Positions 44,651-54,066 of a stretch of DNA of 64,000 bases are shown here, piece after piece. The notes below the pieces were generated by a model, which worked only from the letters and a program-made list of their open reading frames with translations, searched no databases and had not been told where the DNA came from. The stretch is from assembly GCA_009746045.1 (NCBI GenBank), contig RPFO01000313.1, positions 231,476 to 295,475 of the forward strand. The letters are read 5' to 3'. The stretch comes from Mesostigma viride (taxonomy: Eukaryota; Streptophyta; Mesostigmatophyceae; Mesostigmatales; Mesostigmataceae). Each line of letters opens with the position of its first letter. Position 1 is the first letter of the stretch. Position numbers and translations under genes: made by a program.

Positions 44651-45396
44651 CTGGTTATCGGAGGAAAATGTTGCCGGCAAGGTTAGCTAACTCTCGCGGA
44701 GAGAGCTAGTGTAGCCAGTTAGGAAAACCAGGGCGGTGCTTGGTGTAGGTAGAGGTCCCGGAATTCAACGATTGCTGACAGGTCGGCGGCCAGCCCGTAA
44801 AGGGATTCAACGACGACCTAGACAGCAAGCGGCCAGTCTGGGATACTCGGCGGGGCTAGCAATAGTCCTGTGGTGAGGTGCTGTCAACGATAGCGCTCAT
44901 CTCTCCTGTTTTCAACGACATCCAGTGGCGGCCAGGGCTTGCCTTCAACGACACCGGGTGGCGGCCAGCTCAGGAGGGATTTACGTCATCGACGATGGTA
45001 CGTCCCCTAGATAGGATCCTTTCTTTACAAGCGATGCCTGTGGAAGGCTAGCTGGCATGCTCGCTTCCTCTCCGGGTTCGCACGCGTAGGGGTTCTCGTT
45101 ATACGTTGTGCCTCTATAGGGTGTGAATGTCGTTGGTTCGAATGGAAGTTGCGGACGACAACCATTCGTTGTTTTACATGTTGTGGGGGTGAATACCGTC
45201 TGGCTGTTGCCGACTGTGTTGACGGTGTTTACCTCCGTGTAATCGTTGTATAGCCTCTTTGCCGCGGATGGCTGGGGGCGTGTGCTGTACTACACTCCGT
45301 GCTCTCTCCTCGTTTGCTTAAGGTCACTGCATTAGAGGTAGCCTGGGTTTCCCCTTTCTCTCCTGCTTGCAAGCCGCTGCCAGACTATGATGTAAC
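44651..45396 (+). other. Leader downstream of the 43983-44650 LTR
   Basis: About 745 bases with no long frame. Two sub-repeats are visible: TTCAACGA/CGGCCAG strings recur four or five times between 44760 and 44960 (such as CGGCGGCCAG and GTGGCGGCCAG). It may be the 5' untranslated leader of the element whose first ORF begins at 45397. TATA-like signals are not evident. Confidence 0.5.
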
Positions 45397-45735
45397 ATGC
45401 CCCGACGTAAAATAAACAAGGGTGGACAGTCTGGATATCCTTACTATGCAGTAGCTCACGACGGGGATAAGGGTAGACCTGCTATATTCTACAGCTGGAA
45501 GACTTGTGAGGAGCATATTAAAGATAAGATATTGTCCCAAGGCTCTATTGCCAGGTGGAAGGGGTTTGATAACATTACAGATGCAGATAGGTTTGTTAGG
45601 GAACACATGCCATTGCCTGAGGGGATGCACACCACTCATGAATCCTCCAAGCCACCCACGATCAGCAGTCAGGGGGAGGGGACAGCAGTTACAGTTACCT
45701 TCTCTCAGTTGACCATTGGCCCTAGCAGACAGTAG
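45397..45735 (+). CDS. Small protein with an RNase H1-type hybrid-binding domain
   Basis: 112 residues, start MPRRKINKGGQSGYPYYAVA. The region YYAVAHDGDKGRPAIFYSW, then IARWKGFDNITDADRFV, fits the hybrid-binding/viroplasmin-like domain (YAV..G...GI..sW, then KgF...eA..f) found at the N-terminus of eukaryotic RNase H1 and in caulimovirus inclusion-body protein. This domain binds RNA-DNA hybrids. Here it stands alone without a catalytic RNase H. It lies downstream of an LTR and upstream of a gag-like ORF, so it is probably an accessory ORF of that retroelement. Assignment is from motif memory only. Confidence 0.7.
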   Translation: MPRRKINKGGQSGYPYYAVAHDGDKGRPAIFYSWKTCEEHIKDKILSQGSIARWKGFDNITDADRFVREHMPLPEGMHTTHESSKPPTISSQGEGTAVTVTFSQLTIGPSRQ

Positions 45736-45868
45736 AGGAGATTATTACTAGGGAATAGTACTAGGTCCTACATATATAAGATCTATAGCACGTGGTTGCC
45801 CTCTCTCCCTCTCTCTCTTTCTTTCTGGGGAGGTGTTGCCTGCAGTGTAAGGTATCGGTACGAGCACC

Positions 45869-46838
45869 ATGCCACGAAAACGGAGAGAACCTGTCAACAG
45901 CGAGATAGAACAGGTAGACAACCACGAGCAAGGTATAGAGGTGGTAGAGGTACCACCGCACGTCCAAGTAGGGACAGGTACAGGTGAGGTCATGGAGAGA
46001 CCTGTGGAAGGCTCCCCAGGATTCAGAGACCAGGGCCGCAGAGATTCATCAGATGGTGACAGTCCAGACTCCAGGTTGGAACAAGGGGGGGACGGGCGCA
46101 GCCAGGAGATGCTCCAGGGGGGTTTCCAGCAGCAGCAACGCCAGCAGCAGCAACCGCAGCAGCAGCAGCAGCAACGACAGCAACAGCAGCAGCAGCAGCA
46201 ACGACAGCAGCAGCAGCAACGACAGCAGCAGCAGCAGCAGCAACCACAGCAGCAGCAGCAGCAACAACCCCAGCAACAACGGCAACCCCGGTTACAGCAA
46301 CAACAACTCCAGACGAGACCACAATGGCCACCATCGGATCCTGAGCAGCAGGGGGACGAGAATGAAGATACCCTGCACTACCGCCATCAGCAGCCAGCCA
46401 CCGGGCGGCCTACGCATCCTTGGGCAGGTCGGGGGCGGCCTCAGGGACATCCACCGGGTCCCCCACACCGGGGCAGACGCAGAGTGTCCTTCGGCAGCAC
46501 GTCCCTGTTACCCACGGCGCTATGGTATTCGGACGAGGAAGGGGAGGTCCCAGGGGCAGATGGCGAGTTCGATGACCTGGAAGGGACTAACGAGGCGGAC
46601 GAGGGATCTGTCACGCAGGGCCCGCCTGTTGGTACTCATAGACCACGGACCAGCCCAGAGGAGACCCGGAGCAGTGTCACCACCCGCGACGAGGAGACTC
46701 ACACGCCAGCCCAGCGCCCGGCACCTCAACCGCAGCGTCCACGGGTGCTTGACCGAAGCGCGGTCCCCTCGCCTGCGCCTGCTGGCAACCTCAGTTTCAG
46801 CAGAGTGGCAGGGTGGTCCCACGCGGAATGGGGTAGAT
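45869..46838 (+). CDS. Gag-like ORF with polyglutamine, truncated
   Basis: Start MPRKRREPVNSEIEQVDNHE. Disordered: acidic head, long Q-rich run from CAG/CAA repeats (46126-46310), then P/R/E-rich sequence to about LSFSRVAGWSHAEWGRFLQ. It resembles in style, not clearly in sequence, the polyQ gag of copia A. After about 46838 the sequence character changes to repeated GCCGAAATTTT strings and the reading is unlikely to be real, so the ORF is cut by another insertion or deletion. A TATA-like ATATATAAG at about 45771 lies about 100 bases upstream. Confidence 0.55.
46126..46310 (+). repeat. CAG/CAA repeat coding polyglutamine
   Basis: About 185 bases of CAG and CAA triplets with scattered CGA/CGC and CCG/CCC. 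It codes for a glutamine-rich tract in the ORF at 45869. Frames giving poly-Ser or, on the other strand, poly-Leu/Val-Ala are shadows. Confidence 0.9.
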
Positions 46839-47258
46839 TTTTGCAAGAAAAAAACGCTAATTTCAATCGTCCGAAAACCGGACATTGCGCCGAAATTCTT
46901 GCCGAAAATTTGGCAGCCGAGCGAATTTTTCGCCCGACGGACTTTGCGCCGAAATTTTGTGTCTGCCGTGCTTCGAACTCAACCGACTCCTGCTGTTGCG
47001 TGCACTTTGTCCGATGCCTGCAGGCCACGCACGAATTTTGCGACCGAAATATGACGACTAGACAAGTTTATCGACGACCTACATCGATCTATTGCCACTT
47101 TTGAAGTCCTTGGCTTGCTAGCAGCTTTTGATTATCAATGCCGGGAACAAAATTGCCGAAATTTTTTATTGAATCAGTACATATATGTGCACATGTCCGT
47201 AATTTTATCATTCGCAATTTTGACATTGTCGGAGTATTTGACAACTTAGGCATTGCGC
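46839..47258. other. Unassigned stretch with GCCGAAATTTT-like repeats
   Basis: No gene recognised. The strings GCGCCGAAATT, GCCGAAAATTTGG, GCGCCGAAATTTTG and GCCGAAATTTTTT recur in 46890-47170, suggesting a decayed repeat. It marks the change from retroelement DNA to the host-like right third. Confidence 0.45.
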
Positions 47259-47897
47259 CTAGAAAAAGGTGCCCCATCCGTCGATGTCAAAATCGCCGAA
47301 GGAGTACACTCCCTGGTACTGGTCTCCCCTGTAGTTGGGAGGCTCGCCTGTATACATTTTGGTGTTCCACTTGGCCCCGCCGTTCTCCGCAGCAGCCAGG
47401 AACTCCTGCTGGGCCTCGGCCCTCAGGCGCATCATTGATACATTGGGAGAGCCCGGAATTTCCGTGCTCTCCACCACCACTCTCGCCTGATTGTCAGGCA
47501 CGCATTGGTAAGCAGGGTTCAAATCTGAATCGGGTGGCACCAGATCGATCATGCCATTGCCGAACGCAATGACACCTGCACCCCACTGTGCAGAAGGTCC
47601 GAGCAACTCTACATCAATTCTGATGTTTGCAGCGTGCTCATTTTTGTCGACCATCACATAGGTATGCTGAGAACCGAAAATATTGCTCTGCTCCATTTGT
47701 GACAGTGTTAAATTTCGGCAAGGTTGGCTGCTTGCAATCGACAGGAAATTGGTGACCCCGACAGCCAGACGCGCAAGGGTTATAACTGCAGGTAGAACCC
47801 AAAATTTGTCGATAAGGAGTAATGGAAGGGCACGACCACCAGTCACTAGTATTCGCTTCACCGGACACCTTTTCAGCTTCCGGATAAAATTCAGCAA
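47259..47897 (-). CDS. Hypothetical protein, possibly an exon
   Basis: An open frame of 212 codons on the minus strand. The C-terminal two thirds look protein-like: YVMVDKNEHAANIRIDVELL, QCVPDNQARVVVESTEIPG, MMRLRAEAQQEFLAAAENGG and YSFGDFDIDGWGTFF then stop. The N-terminal part (MLNFIRKLKRCPVKRILVTG) is less convincing and may be intron or upstream sequence. No family was recognised. There is no palindrome of the GGTCTC type within it. Confidence 0.4.
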   Translation of the reverse strand: MLNFIRKLKRCPVKRILVTGGRALPLLLIDKFWVLPAVITLARLAVGVTNFLSIASSQPCRNLTLSQMEQSNIFGSQHTYVMVDKNEHAANIRIDVELLGPSAQWGAGVIAFGNGMIDLVPPDSDLNPAYQCVPDNQARVVVESTEIPGSPNVSMMRLRAEAQQEFLAAAENGGAKWNTKMYTGEPPNYRGDQYQGVYSFGDFDIDGWGTFF

Positions 47898-48014
47898 GAG
47901 CAGCGGCGATTAGATACTAAATATTGCGTTATTGGTTCGTACCGTACCCAGACAAAAATTGTACTAGTGACGCAATTGTACTAGGCGGAATGACAACTGC
48001 GCCCGGCAAATAAG

Positions 48015-48229
48015 TATTTATTGCTCCAACCCCAACCTAACTTGTTCCGGAGCTGTTCGAAGCGAAGAGCAATGGAAGGGATCGGACCCGAGCCAGATTT
48101 GAGTGCGGAACATGATGGCTGGCCTACCTCACTCCGAACATTAATGTGGACCCGGGTTCGAATCCTGTCAGTGCTATTCGCTTCGAACAGTTCCGGAACG
48201 ATTTTTTTTGTGGGGGTGGAGCAATAAAT
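48015..48229. mobile_element. Short inverted-repeat element (MITE-like)
   Basis: About 215 bp with 50-60 bp imperfect terminal inverted repeats: the left end ATTTATTGCTCCAACCCC and the reverse of the right end ATTTATTGCTCCACCCCC, followed in both arms by GTTCCGGA.CTGTTCGAAGCG. The centre contains GGGTTCGAATCC (about 48152-48163), which is a perfect tRNA B-box, so a tRNA- or SINE-like origin is an alternative. No coding capacity. Confidence 0.65.
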
Positions 48230-48520
48230 TCTCGACATGCAGAAACAAATGTCGAATAGATTGTGCAAAAAAATATCGAAATCCTTATCATTATTTAAAT
48301 ATACAGCATAAAATTATGTTGCAGTAAAAAATAACTGTTAATTGAAGGCCGCAAAAAATTATCAACTACCCTTAAACTTGACCACAGAAAGATCTCGAAA
48401 AATATATACAATATATGCGGCCACCTTTTTACACCCTACTGAAGCCCCACTCTAAAGATATAATACGAGCCGAAACTAGGGCGTCGTCTACCCGCAGCGA
48501 GACCCCAATTTCTTGTTAAT
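48230..48520. other. AT-rich intergenic sequence
   Basis: Some 290 bases of AT-rich sequence with AATATATACAATATATGC-like strings near 48400; no gene, repeat, or dyad element was recognised. It lies at the 3' side of the minus-strand gene and may contain its polyadenylation region, but no distinct signal was picked out. Confidence 0.4.
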
Positions 48521-49266
48521 TTAAGTCGGTGCCGGCCCCTCCGGGGCTTCATCCTTGATCACCAGCGTAGTAAGCCACTTGTCGAGCTCCTTGCTCATCC
48601 TGATGTCGGCACACATTCCGTCGCTGCGCACGCGTGCTTCTAGCCGGAGAGCCGGAGCGACGCAGAGATAGCAATTCACAAGCTCGGGCTGGCGTGACGG
48701 TGGCCAATCCTCAACGTTGAGCGTGAAATGCAGGGGGTCATGCTTATCCCGCTTCCAAATCCGAACGGGAAGAATGCCGTTCCCGGCGAGGAACAGCTCC
48801 TTCTCCCGTCCGTTCCGGCCCTCGACCCACCTCTCGAAGTTCTCGTCTAACACGATCGGCCCGGCTTCGCTTACAACCTCAGCCAACCAGAACGGGTGGA
48901 TGGGATCGTGATCCGTGTCCTTGTCCGATGGAACTGCCACATAGTCGTGGAGTCTCATCTGCCGGCCCATCGCCTCCCGCTTGTCCTTCAGCTGCTCCCC
49001 CCGCGTCACCATGCGAACCGGAGGGTTGGGCTGGCTCGGTGGCAGCAAACGGACAGTTTTCATCGAGCTTCCTGCATCATTGAACTCGATGATAAACGAC
49101 CACTCGCTTAGACATCCCTCAAACCGCCCAGCCAAACAGGGCGGACAGTAGCAGGAATAGCGCCTAATCATCAAAAGGCCAGGGTCGGACTTGTCCAGTC
49201 GCCACCAATGCGCCTTCTTGATGCCAGGCACCTCCTCACCTCCGCGCGTCGGCCGGACTCGACGTC
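48521..49266 (-). CDS. Probable downstream exon or separate minus-strand gene, unknown function
   Basis: Open frame of about 248 codons ending at 48521. Upstream on the minus strand is a good acceptor: TTTTTGTCCTAACTATTTG followed by ATGACAG, with a CTAAC branch-like string, ending at 49267. The protein has a Cys pair in RRYSCYCPPCLAGRFEGC, then WSFIIEFNDAGSSMKTV, HDYVAVPSDKDTDHDPIHPF and FWLAEVVSEAG, which suggest a globular, possibly BAH- or Tudor-like beta domain (weak). The phase does not match the 49673 donor of the gene upstream by one base, so it is either a different gene or the join is misread. Confidence 0.5.
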
Positions 49267-49337
49267 CTGTCATCAAATAGTTAGGACAAAAAGAATACCG
49301 TTCAAATTAGCAAAATTGACCAAAAACCAATAAAACA

Positions 49338-49673
49338 GGGTATAGCTGCAGAGAGACCCCTTAAAAAAAAATTAACGACAAGACATCAAGTGATCAAAAT
49401 TCGACACAGGGTATAGCTGCAGAGAGACCCCATTCGAATCATAATAACAACGTACGACAAGATATCAAGTGATCAAATTCGACACAGGGTATAGCTGCAG
49501 AGAGACCCCATTCGAATCATAATAACAACGTACGACAAGATATCAAGTGATCGAAATTCGACACAGGGTATAGCTGCAGAGAGACCCCTTCATACCGAAA
49601 GAACAAGCGAAATTTCATACCTAAAAGAAAAGCAACCCATGGACAGTATATAGGGTCTCTCTGCAGAGATACC
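49338..49673. repeat. Five palindrome copies within one intron, four in tandem units
   Basis: Copies at 49338-49359, 49409-49430, 49487-49508 and 49566-49587 read GGGTATAGCTGCAGAGAGAC followed by CC. They are embedded in 71-79 bp direct repeats that also share ATTCGAATCATAATAACAAC and CGTACGACAAGATATCAAGT. A fifth, GGGTCTCTCTGCAGAGATAC followed by C, is at 49653-49673 and abuts the exon 2 donor. Confidence 0.9.
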
Positions 49674-52245
49674 TTTATTGGGTTTGAATTTTTATAGAAC
49701 AGCGGCAGTTGACGTCTTAAAACCTGAAATAACACAAAATTCCGTACCGGGGGTAAAAGGAAGAAGTGGCGAGTGACGTTCTCGGCCCGCGCGCGGGCCG
49801 ACTCCCTGCTCGATGTCTTGCCGCCCTGCCAGTTCTGGTTCAAGTAGGCGACTAGCTGGTGGGTCTCAAGTATGTGCTGGTTTTCGGGAATCCTCTGCAT
49901 TTCCCTCAAGACGCACTTGCACTTCGCTCCTTGACCATCCACCTCCCCCTTCCCATGCTGCTCCCCCATGTAGTGGAACTCAAAGGCCTGCAGGTCGGGA
50001 TCCCCCATGAGCAGACCGTTAATCTGGTTAATCACGTACCTGGACTTAAACTGCACCGCGCAGTTGTCCGAGCACATGTACAGGTTTCGCACCTCTACCC
50101 CTACTTCTACCCGCAGGGTTTCCAGAATCTTGCGAAGAGCGTATACGAGTGCGCGCTCGCCCCGCTTGATACTGGAATCCCCCAGGAAAAAGAAGACGCG
50201 CTTTTCCAGCTCGCCGTTGAGCCGATAACGCACGATCATGGGCATCAGGATGTGGCTGCGCTTGTGGAAGTACTGCGACTGCAGTTGGACGTAGCTGCTG
50301 TTCTCGTAGTTCTCGGCCCAGTCGCCGTGCACGAGCACGTCCCCCTCTCTCAGATTCTTCTCCCGATCCTTGATTGTATCCGCCTGCGACCAGGCCGTAA
50401 AGCAGTGCACGGTGAACTTGTCCCACATCTTAAGAATCTCGTCCCGCAGCTCAGCTGGGGTGGACCTCATTTGGACTTGCTCGGGCCGCTTCACCTTCTT
50501 CGCCGCCCTGCCATCGGTCTCGCCCTGTTTCGCAAAGGTCCGCAGACAGTTTCGATTTGCAATAAAATCGCATTTCGATAAGATAACTGCAACTCACAAA
50601 GGGTCTCGCTGCAGCTATAGGTCACAAAAAAAAAAGTCAACAACATATTAACGGAGAAATAAAATCGAAACCAACTCACATTCACCCGTCGGGTCACAGT
50701 CTGCTCCACCATCTCGAACTTGAACCAATTCAGAATCTCCGTGGAATTCTTGTCCCGATCACACTGCACCCAGTTATTATGGATGCCGCATGATTCCTCA
50801 GGACAGAACCCCTCCACACACGCCATCTTCAGTATGCGGTGAACCCTCTCCGTCCTCGGCACCCCATCTTCGTCCTCCACCAGCCTCTCAGAAATGTCGA
50901 GGTCTTCCAGGTCCCGTCCCCGCCATTCATCTTCCCCCTCCCCCTCTTCCATCCCCCCGCCCATTCCGCCCCCTTCACGCAGCCCGTTATCCCTGCCGTC
51001 AGTCTCGGCGGACACCGGGCAGTGAAAGTGCTTGATCCAGTCCGTCGAGTGAATGGCTTTCCACATTCCGCAAGTACCGTCCGGCTCTCTGTACTTGGAG
51101 CATCCCGCACACTCCGCGCCACACTTGCAGTTCTTGCCGTGGTTCGCATTGGAGTGCTTGGTCCACGCCCCCATGGCCGACTGCATGGTGACGTGCTTCT
51201 CACACGCGCACAGGTTCCTCTCCTTCCACTTGCCCTTGATGCAATCGGGCGCGTATTTGCAGAAGGTCGTGTAGCCCACGTGAATGCCCACGTCCTTATC
51301 ATACTGGTTACTCCTTTTGTTCCAGTACGCATGCTTTTCGAGAAAGTGATTGTACATGTCCTCCTTGGAGGTCATGTAATAGCGCGCTCCCTCAACGGCG
51401 ACGAGCACCCCGTGATTGCCACGACCCTCCCTGCTGTAAGTGCGCTTGACATCCTTCATCTGGGAGGAGGCGCGCGACTCATCATCGTGCATCCACGCGT
51501 CCACTATCGCGTCAATCACGAATTGCGGCAAAGGGCGCCCCTTGCGAGCCTGCGCGTGTCTGAGGTAGTCCAACTTCTGCTGCCTTCGTATCGCGCGAAT
51601 TCCGCGAATCTTCTTGGCGTCCATCCCCGTCAGGTTCTCCAACTCCGCGGCCGAAAACTCCTTCTCCAAGTCGTCACCACAGTAAAGCGTGGACATCAGC
51701 ACCATCCTGACGTCTCTGTCTGCGTCGCTTTTGGTCAGACCATCAAAAAAGCCGTTAATCCGAGCCACCCAGAACCTGTTCAGTTCTGCCATCCGCTCCT
51801 GATTGTAAAGCTTTTTCGCCTCCTCATGATACTTCCCGTGACCTAGTTCAGCGGCCCTAGAGTTAAAGCCAGCAATCATCTGGTCGAAAGCCGGCCCCCG
51901 CCCCTCGGGTTTTGTCATCGCCTGAGCCGCTTCAAACGCCTGGTCAGCGAAATATTCCCCAATAACCCTCTTTGATTTCGAGTATTCTCCCGGCCGCTTG
52001 ACTTCCTTGGCTTCAGGCTGCGCTGGATTCTGGTTCTCATCTCCGAAAACCCTTTTTGCGCCAGTTGACTGCTTCGTCCCGGTGTTCAACTTAATTGCAC
52101 TGAATCCTGGACGACCGGACGCAAGGGCGAAAACTCCCACCCGTTCGCGTGCTGCATGCCATGACGACCGGCACAACGAAATCCATGCAAATCGAGTATC
52201 GTTGGGAAAAGCGACAATTACAGACAAAGTTCGAAAGTGTATCAT
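49673..52245 (-). CDS. Spliced gene: Cys/His cluster plus DDE-transposase-like domain
   Basis: Exon 1 ends at 50686 (donor CGACGG|GTGAATG); exon 2 is 50524-49673 (acceptor GCGAAACAG). Both junctions are phase 0. The true start is uncertain, since the open frame begins at 52245 but sequence looks coding from about 52170 (FGDENQNPAQPEAKEVKRPG). Exon 1: helical part, then YTTFCKYAPDCIKGKWKERN, CACEKHVTMQ, and CKCGAECAGCSKYREPDG, a Cys/His-rich cluster. Exon 2: VLVHGDWAENYENSSYVQLQ, NLYMCSDNCAVQFKSRYVIN and GEQHGKGEVDGQGAKCK. The order HGD.AENY, then SDN..QFK, then HGK...DG.GA.K recalls uncharacterised DDE-like transposase proteins known from many eukaryotes. It could be an element or a domesticated gene; no terminal repeats were found. 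Confidence 0.65.
50601..50622. repeat. Palindrome copy in intron 1 of the minus-strand gene
   Basis: GGGTCTCGCTGCAGCTATAG followed by GT, within the 161-bp intron 50525-50685. One arm is slightly changed, and the core GCTGCAGC is intact. Confidence 0.9.
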
Positions 52246-52260
52246 TTTTTACCACGATTG

Positions 52261-52519
52261 GGGTCTAGCTGCAGCTAGACCCTTAGAGGGGCTTTTTCCG
52301 TTAGACGAAAAGATTACCTGATGTGGTGAACTTAGCATACCCCGACCAAGATTGGGGTCTCGCTGCAGCTAGACCCTTCATTGCGGCGTGCGATTGTTAA
52401 ATCACAGACTTCTGATTCATTAATTTTATAGCAACCATAAAGAGGGTCTAGCTGCAGCGAGACCCTTGAATTTAAGCTATTGCTTGTGGTTATAAATGGT
52501 CTAGCTGCAGAGAGACCCC
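52261..52519. repeat. Four palindrome copies 5' of the minus-strand gene
   Basis: Copies at 52261-52282 (GGTCTAGCTGCAGCTAGACC, perfect dyad), 52355-52376, 52444-52465 and 52499-52519, spaced 34-94 bases. The intervening DNA is AT-rich and unrelated between copies. These may lie in introns of an unidentified 5' exon (for example the reading MSREGEENLKSF near 52530-52570 with a GTGAGG donor) or in the promoter. Confidence 0.9.
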
Positions 52520-53337
52520 AATAAGGACGAAAAGATTTCAGGTTTTCCTCACCTTCGCGGCTCATTCTCTTATTAGTTCTCCCAGAACACTCAGATACCT
52601 GCATGGCGAGAATAACAAAAATAACACAGTAGCATTGATAAAATTGTTTATCAGAAAATATATATACTAATTACAGTATATTTTGCAAAAGATTTTATAA
52701 TATATTGTGAATAGCATGGTTAAATTCCACATACTTTAATAATATGGTATGTTAAAGTATATAGAATCATTATTTAGTAAATCATTTACAAGAAAAAGTG
52801 GTATAGACTATTATTATTATATAGTTCGGCAATCTATGATAGTAAGACACCGGATGTCAGGTTTATCAGCGGCCTCCAGGGCTATAGCGTCTCGCTGCAG
52901 CGTGATTGTTTGGTGCTATGACTGATTTCAGTAGATGTGCAGAAAAAAATTTATTTCCATGACCACACCAGGAATCGAACCCAGAACCTCATTGTACATT
53001 TCGCATGGTAACGATGTCAGCCAAACATCCGAATGTTCCCAGGTAAATGGGCTGGAGGTCGTCTCTTTTTATACCTGCGGCCACAAGCACGGGTGACGGC
53101 ATATTGGATGTCGTCCAATCCGCTAGCTTGGTTCCAAAAGATGGGATCGAGCTTTTGCACCAGCGCCGCGCTTCCAGTTTTCAGTTCCGTGGGGAGGAAC
53201 GAGGATGCCACGTTTCCAATTTTTTCAATACCGTTCAGCCCTGTGACGCCGCGTCCGTTTTGCGAATTGCGACCGTCCCATCGCCCATCGAAAAAGAAGC
53301 GCAGCCGCAGAGAGACCCCATAGCTGATACGAGCTGC
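52520..53337. other. Intergenic stretch with decayed palindromes
   Basis: AT-rich to about 52850, with TATATATACTAATTACAGTA-like strings and no gene. Degenerate palindrome copies are at about 52886-52906 (CGTCTCGCTGCAGCGTG) and 53299-53319 (GCAGCCGCAGAGAGACCCC). A tRNA B-box-like GGAATCGAACC occurs at about 52971 (minus strand), but no cloverleaf could be closed around it. From 53040 the DNA is GC-richer and has an open frame on each strand, without a recognised family. Confidence 0.5.
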
Positions 53338-54066
53338 CATATCGTTTCGACGTTTGCATGCTACCTGCTGGATTATAAAATCCTACGTTGATACCTGCCT
53401 GGTGCCGGAAGTTTACAAGGAAATCGGTCTGCTTTCGCCGCACAACGAAAAAAAGGTGAGCTTTTGCCGCATCCTGGATGGTAGGCTGACTAAAATTGTT
53501 CTATCAAAAACGGCAACTAAACAGCGCATGCACGCCGACGACACAGTTAGCCAGCTGGGCGAAGACATGTCCTTGCTGCCATCGCAAGAAACTCTATGTT
53601 GCAGCAAGAGTGATAAAAATGTCTGGCTTCCTTCTTTTCGTTGCTAGCTAAACCCTGCAGACATCTCGGTAGAGTCAGCTAAGCCGATCCTAATCCACAT
53701 CTGGCATCCATCCCTTTAGTCTAGTTGCCATGGAGCGTTTCTTGGTCTCGCACATGTCGATCATGGTGGTGCTAGGCTTTCACTTGGGTCACCCTTTCCA
53801 TGTTTGCTATGCCTTTGGTCTGGTTAGGTTATAGGTGTAGATGTGCACATACTGCATTTGCTGCGTTTCTAATCGGTGCTCCTGTTTGATGCTTTTTTTC
53901 CCCTTCATATCGTTTCGACGTTTGCATGCTACCTGCCGGATTATAACATCGGACGTTGCTACCTGCCTGCATAACGATAGTTTGCAAGAAATCTTCATTT
54001 TGCCGAAACACAAAAAAAGGTGATCTTTTGCCGCAACGTGGATGGTAGGCTGACTAAAATTGTGCT
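53338..54066. repeat. Direct duplication of about 165 bp beside the minisatellite
   Basis: CATATCGTTTCGACGTTTGC at 53338 recurs at 53907. Both copies go on through a shared stretch to GGATGGTAGGCTGACTAAAA. The second ends at TTGTGCTGCTACGTATC, which is the first unit of the satellite array. The two copies differ by scattered substitutions and small indels and are about 400 bases apart. Confidence 0.8.

Noticed and set aside
45840-45870. Second primer binding site and LTR end before the 45869 ORF
   Set aside because: Only a short GGTATCGG match; no LTR boundaries or partner.
46023-46334. Leu-, Val- and Ala-rich proteins on the minus strand
   Set aside because: Antisense of CAG/CAA polyglutamine repeats.
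50839-51846. Plus-strand ORF of 335 codons
   Set aside because: Antisense of exon 1 of the minus-strand gene, which has recognisable Cys/His motifs and splice sites.
52955-53035. tRNA gene on the minus strand (GGTTCGATTCC B-box)
   Set aside because: No matching acceptor stem or anticodon loop could be formed; at most a SINE or pseudogene trace.
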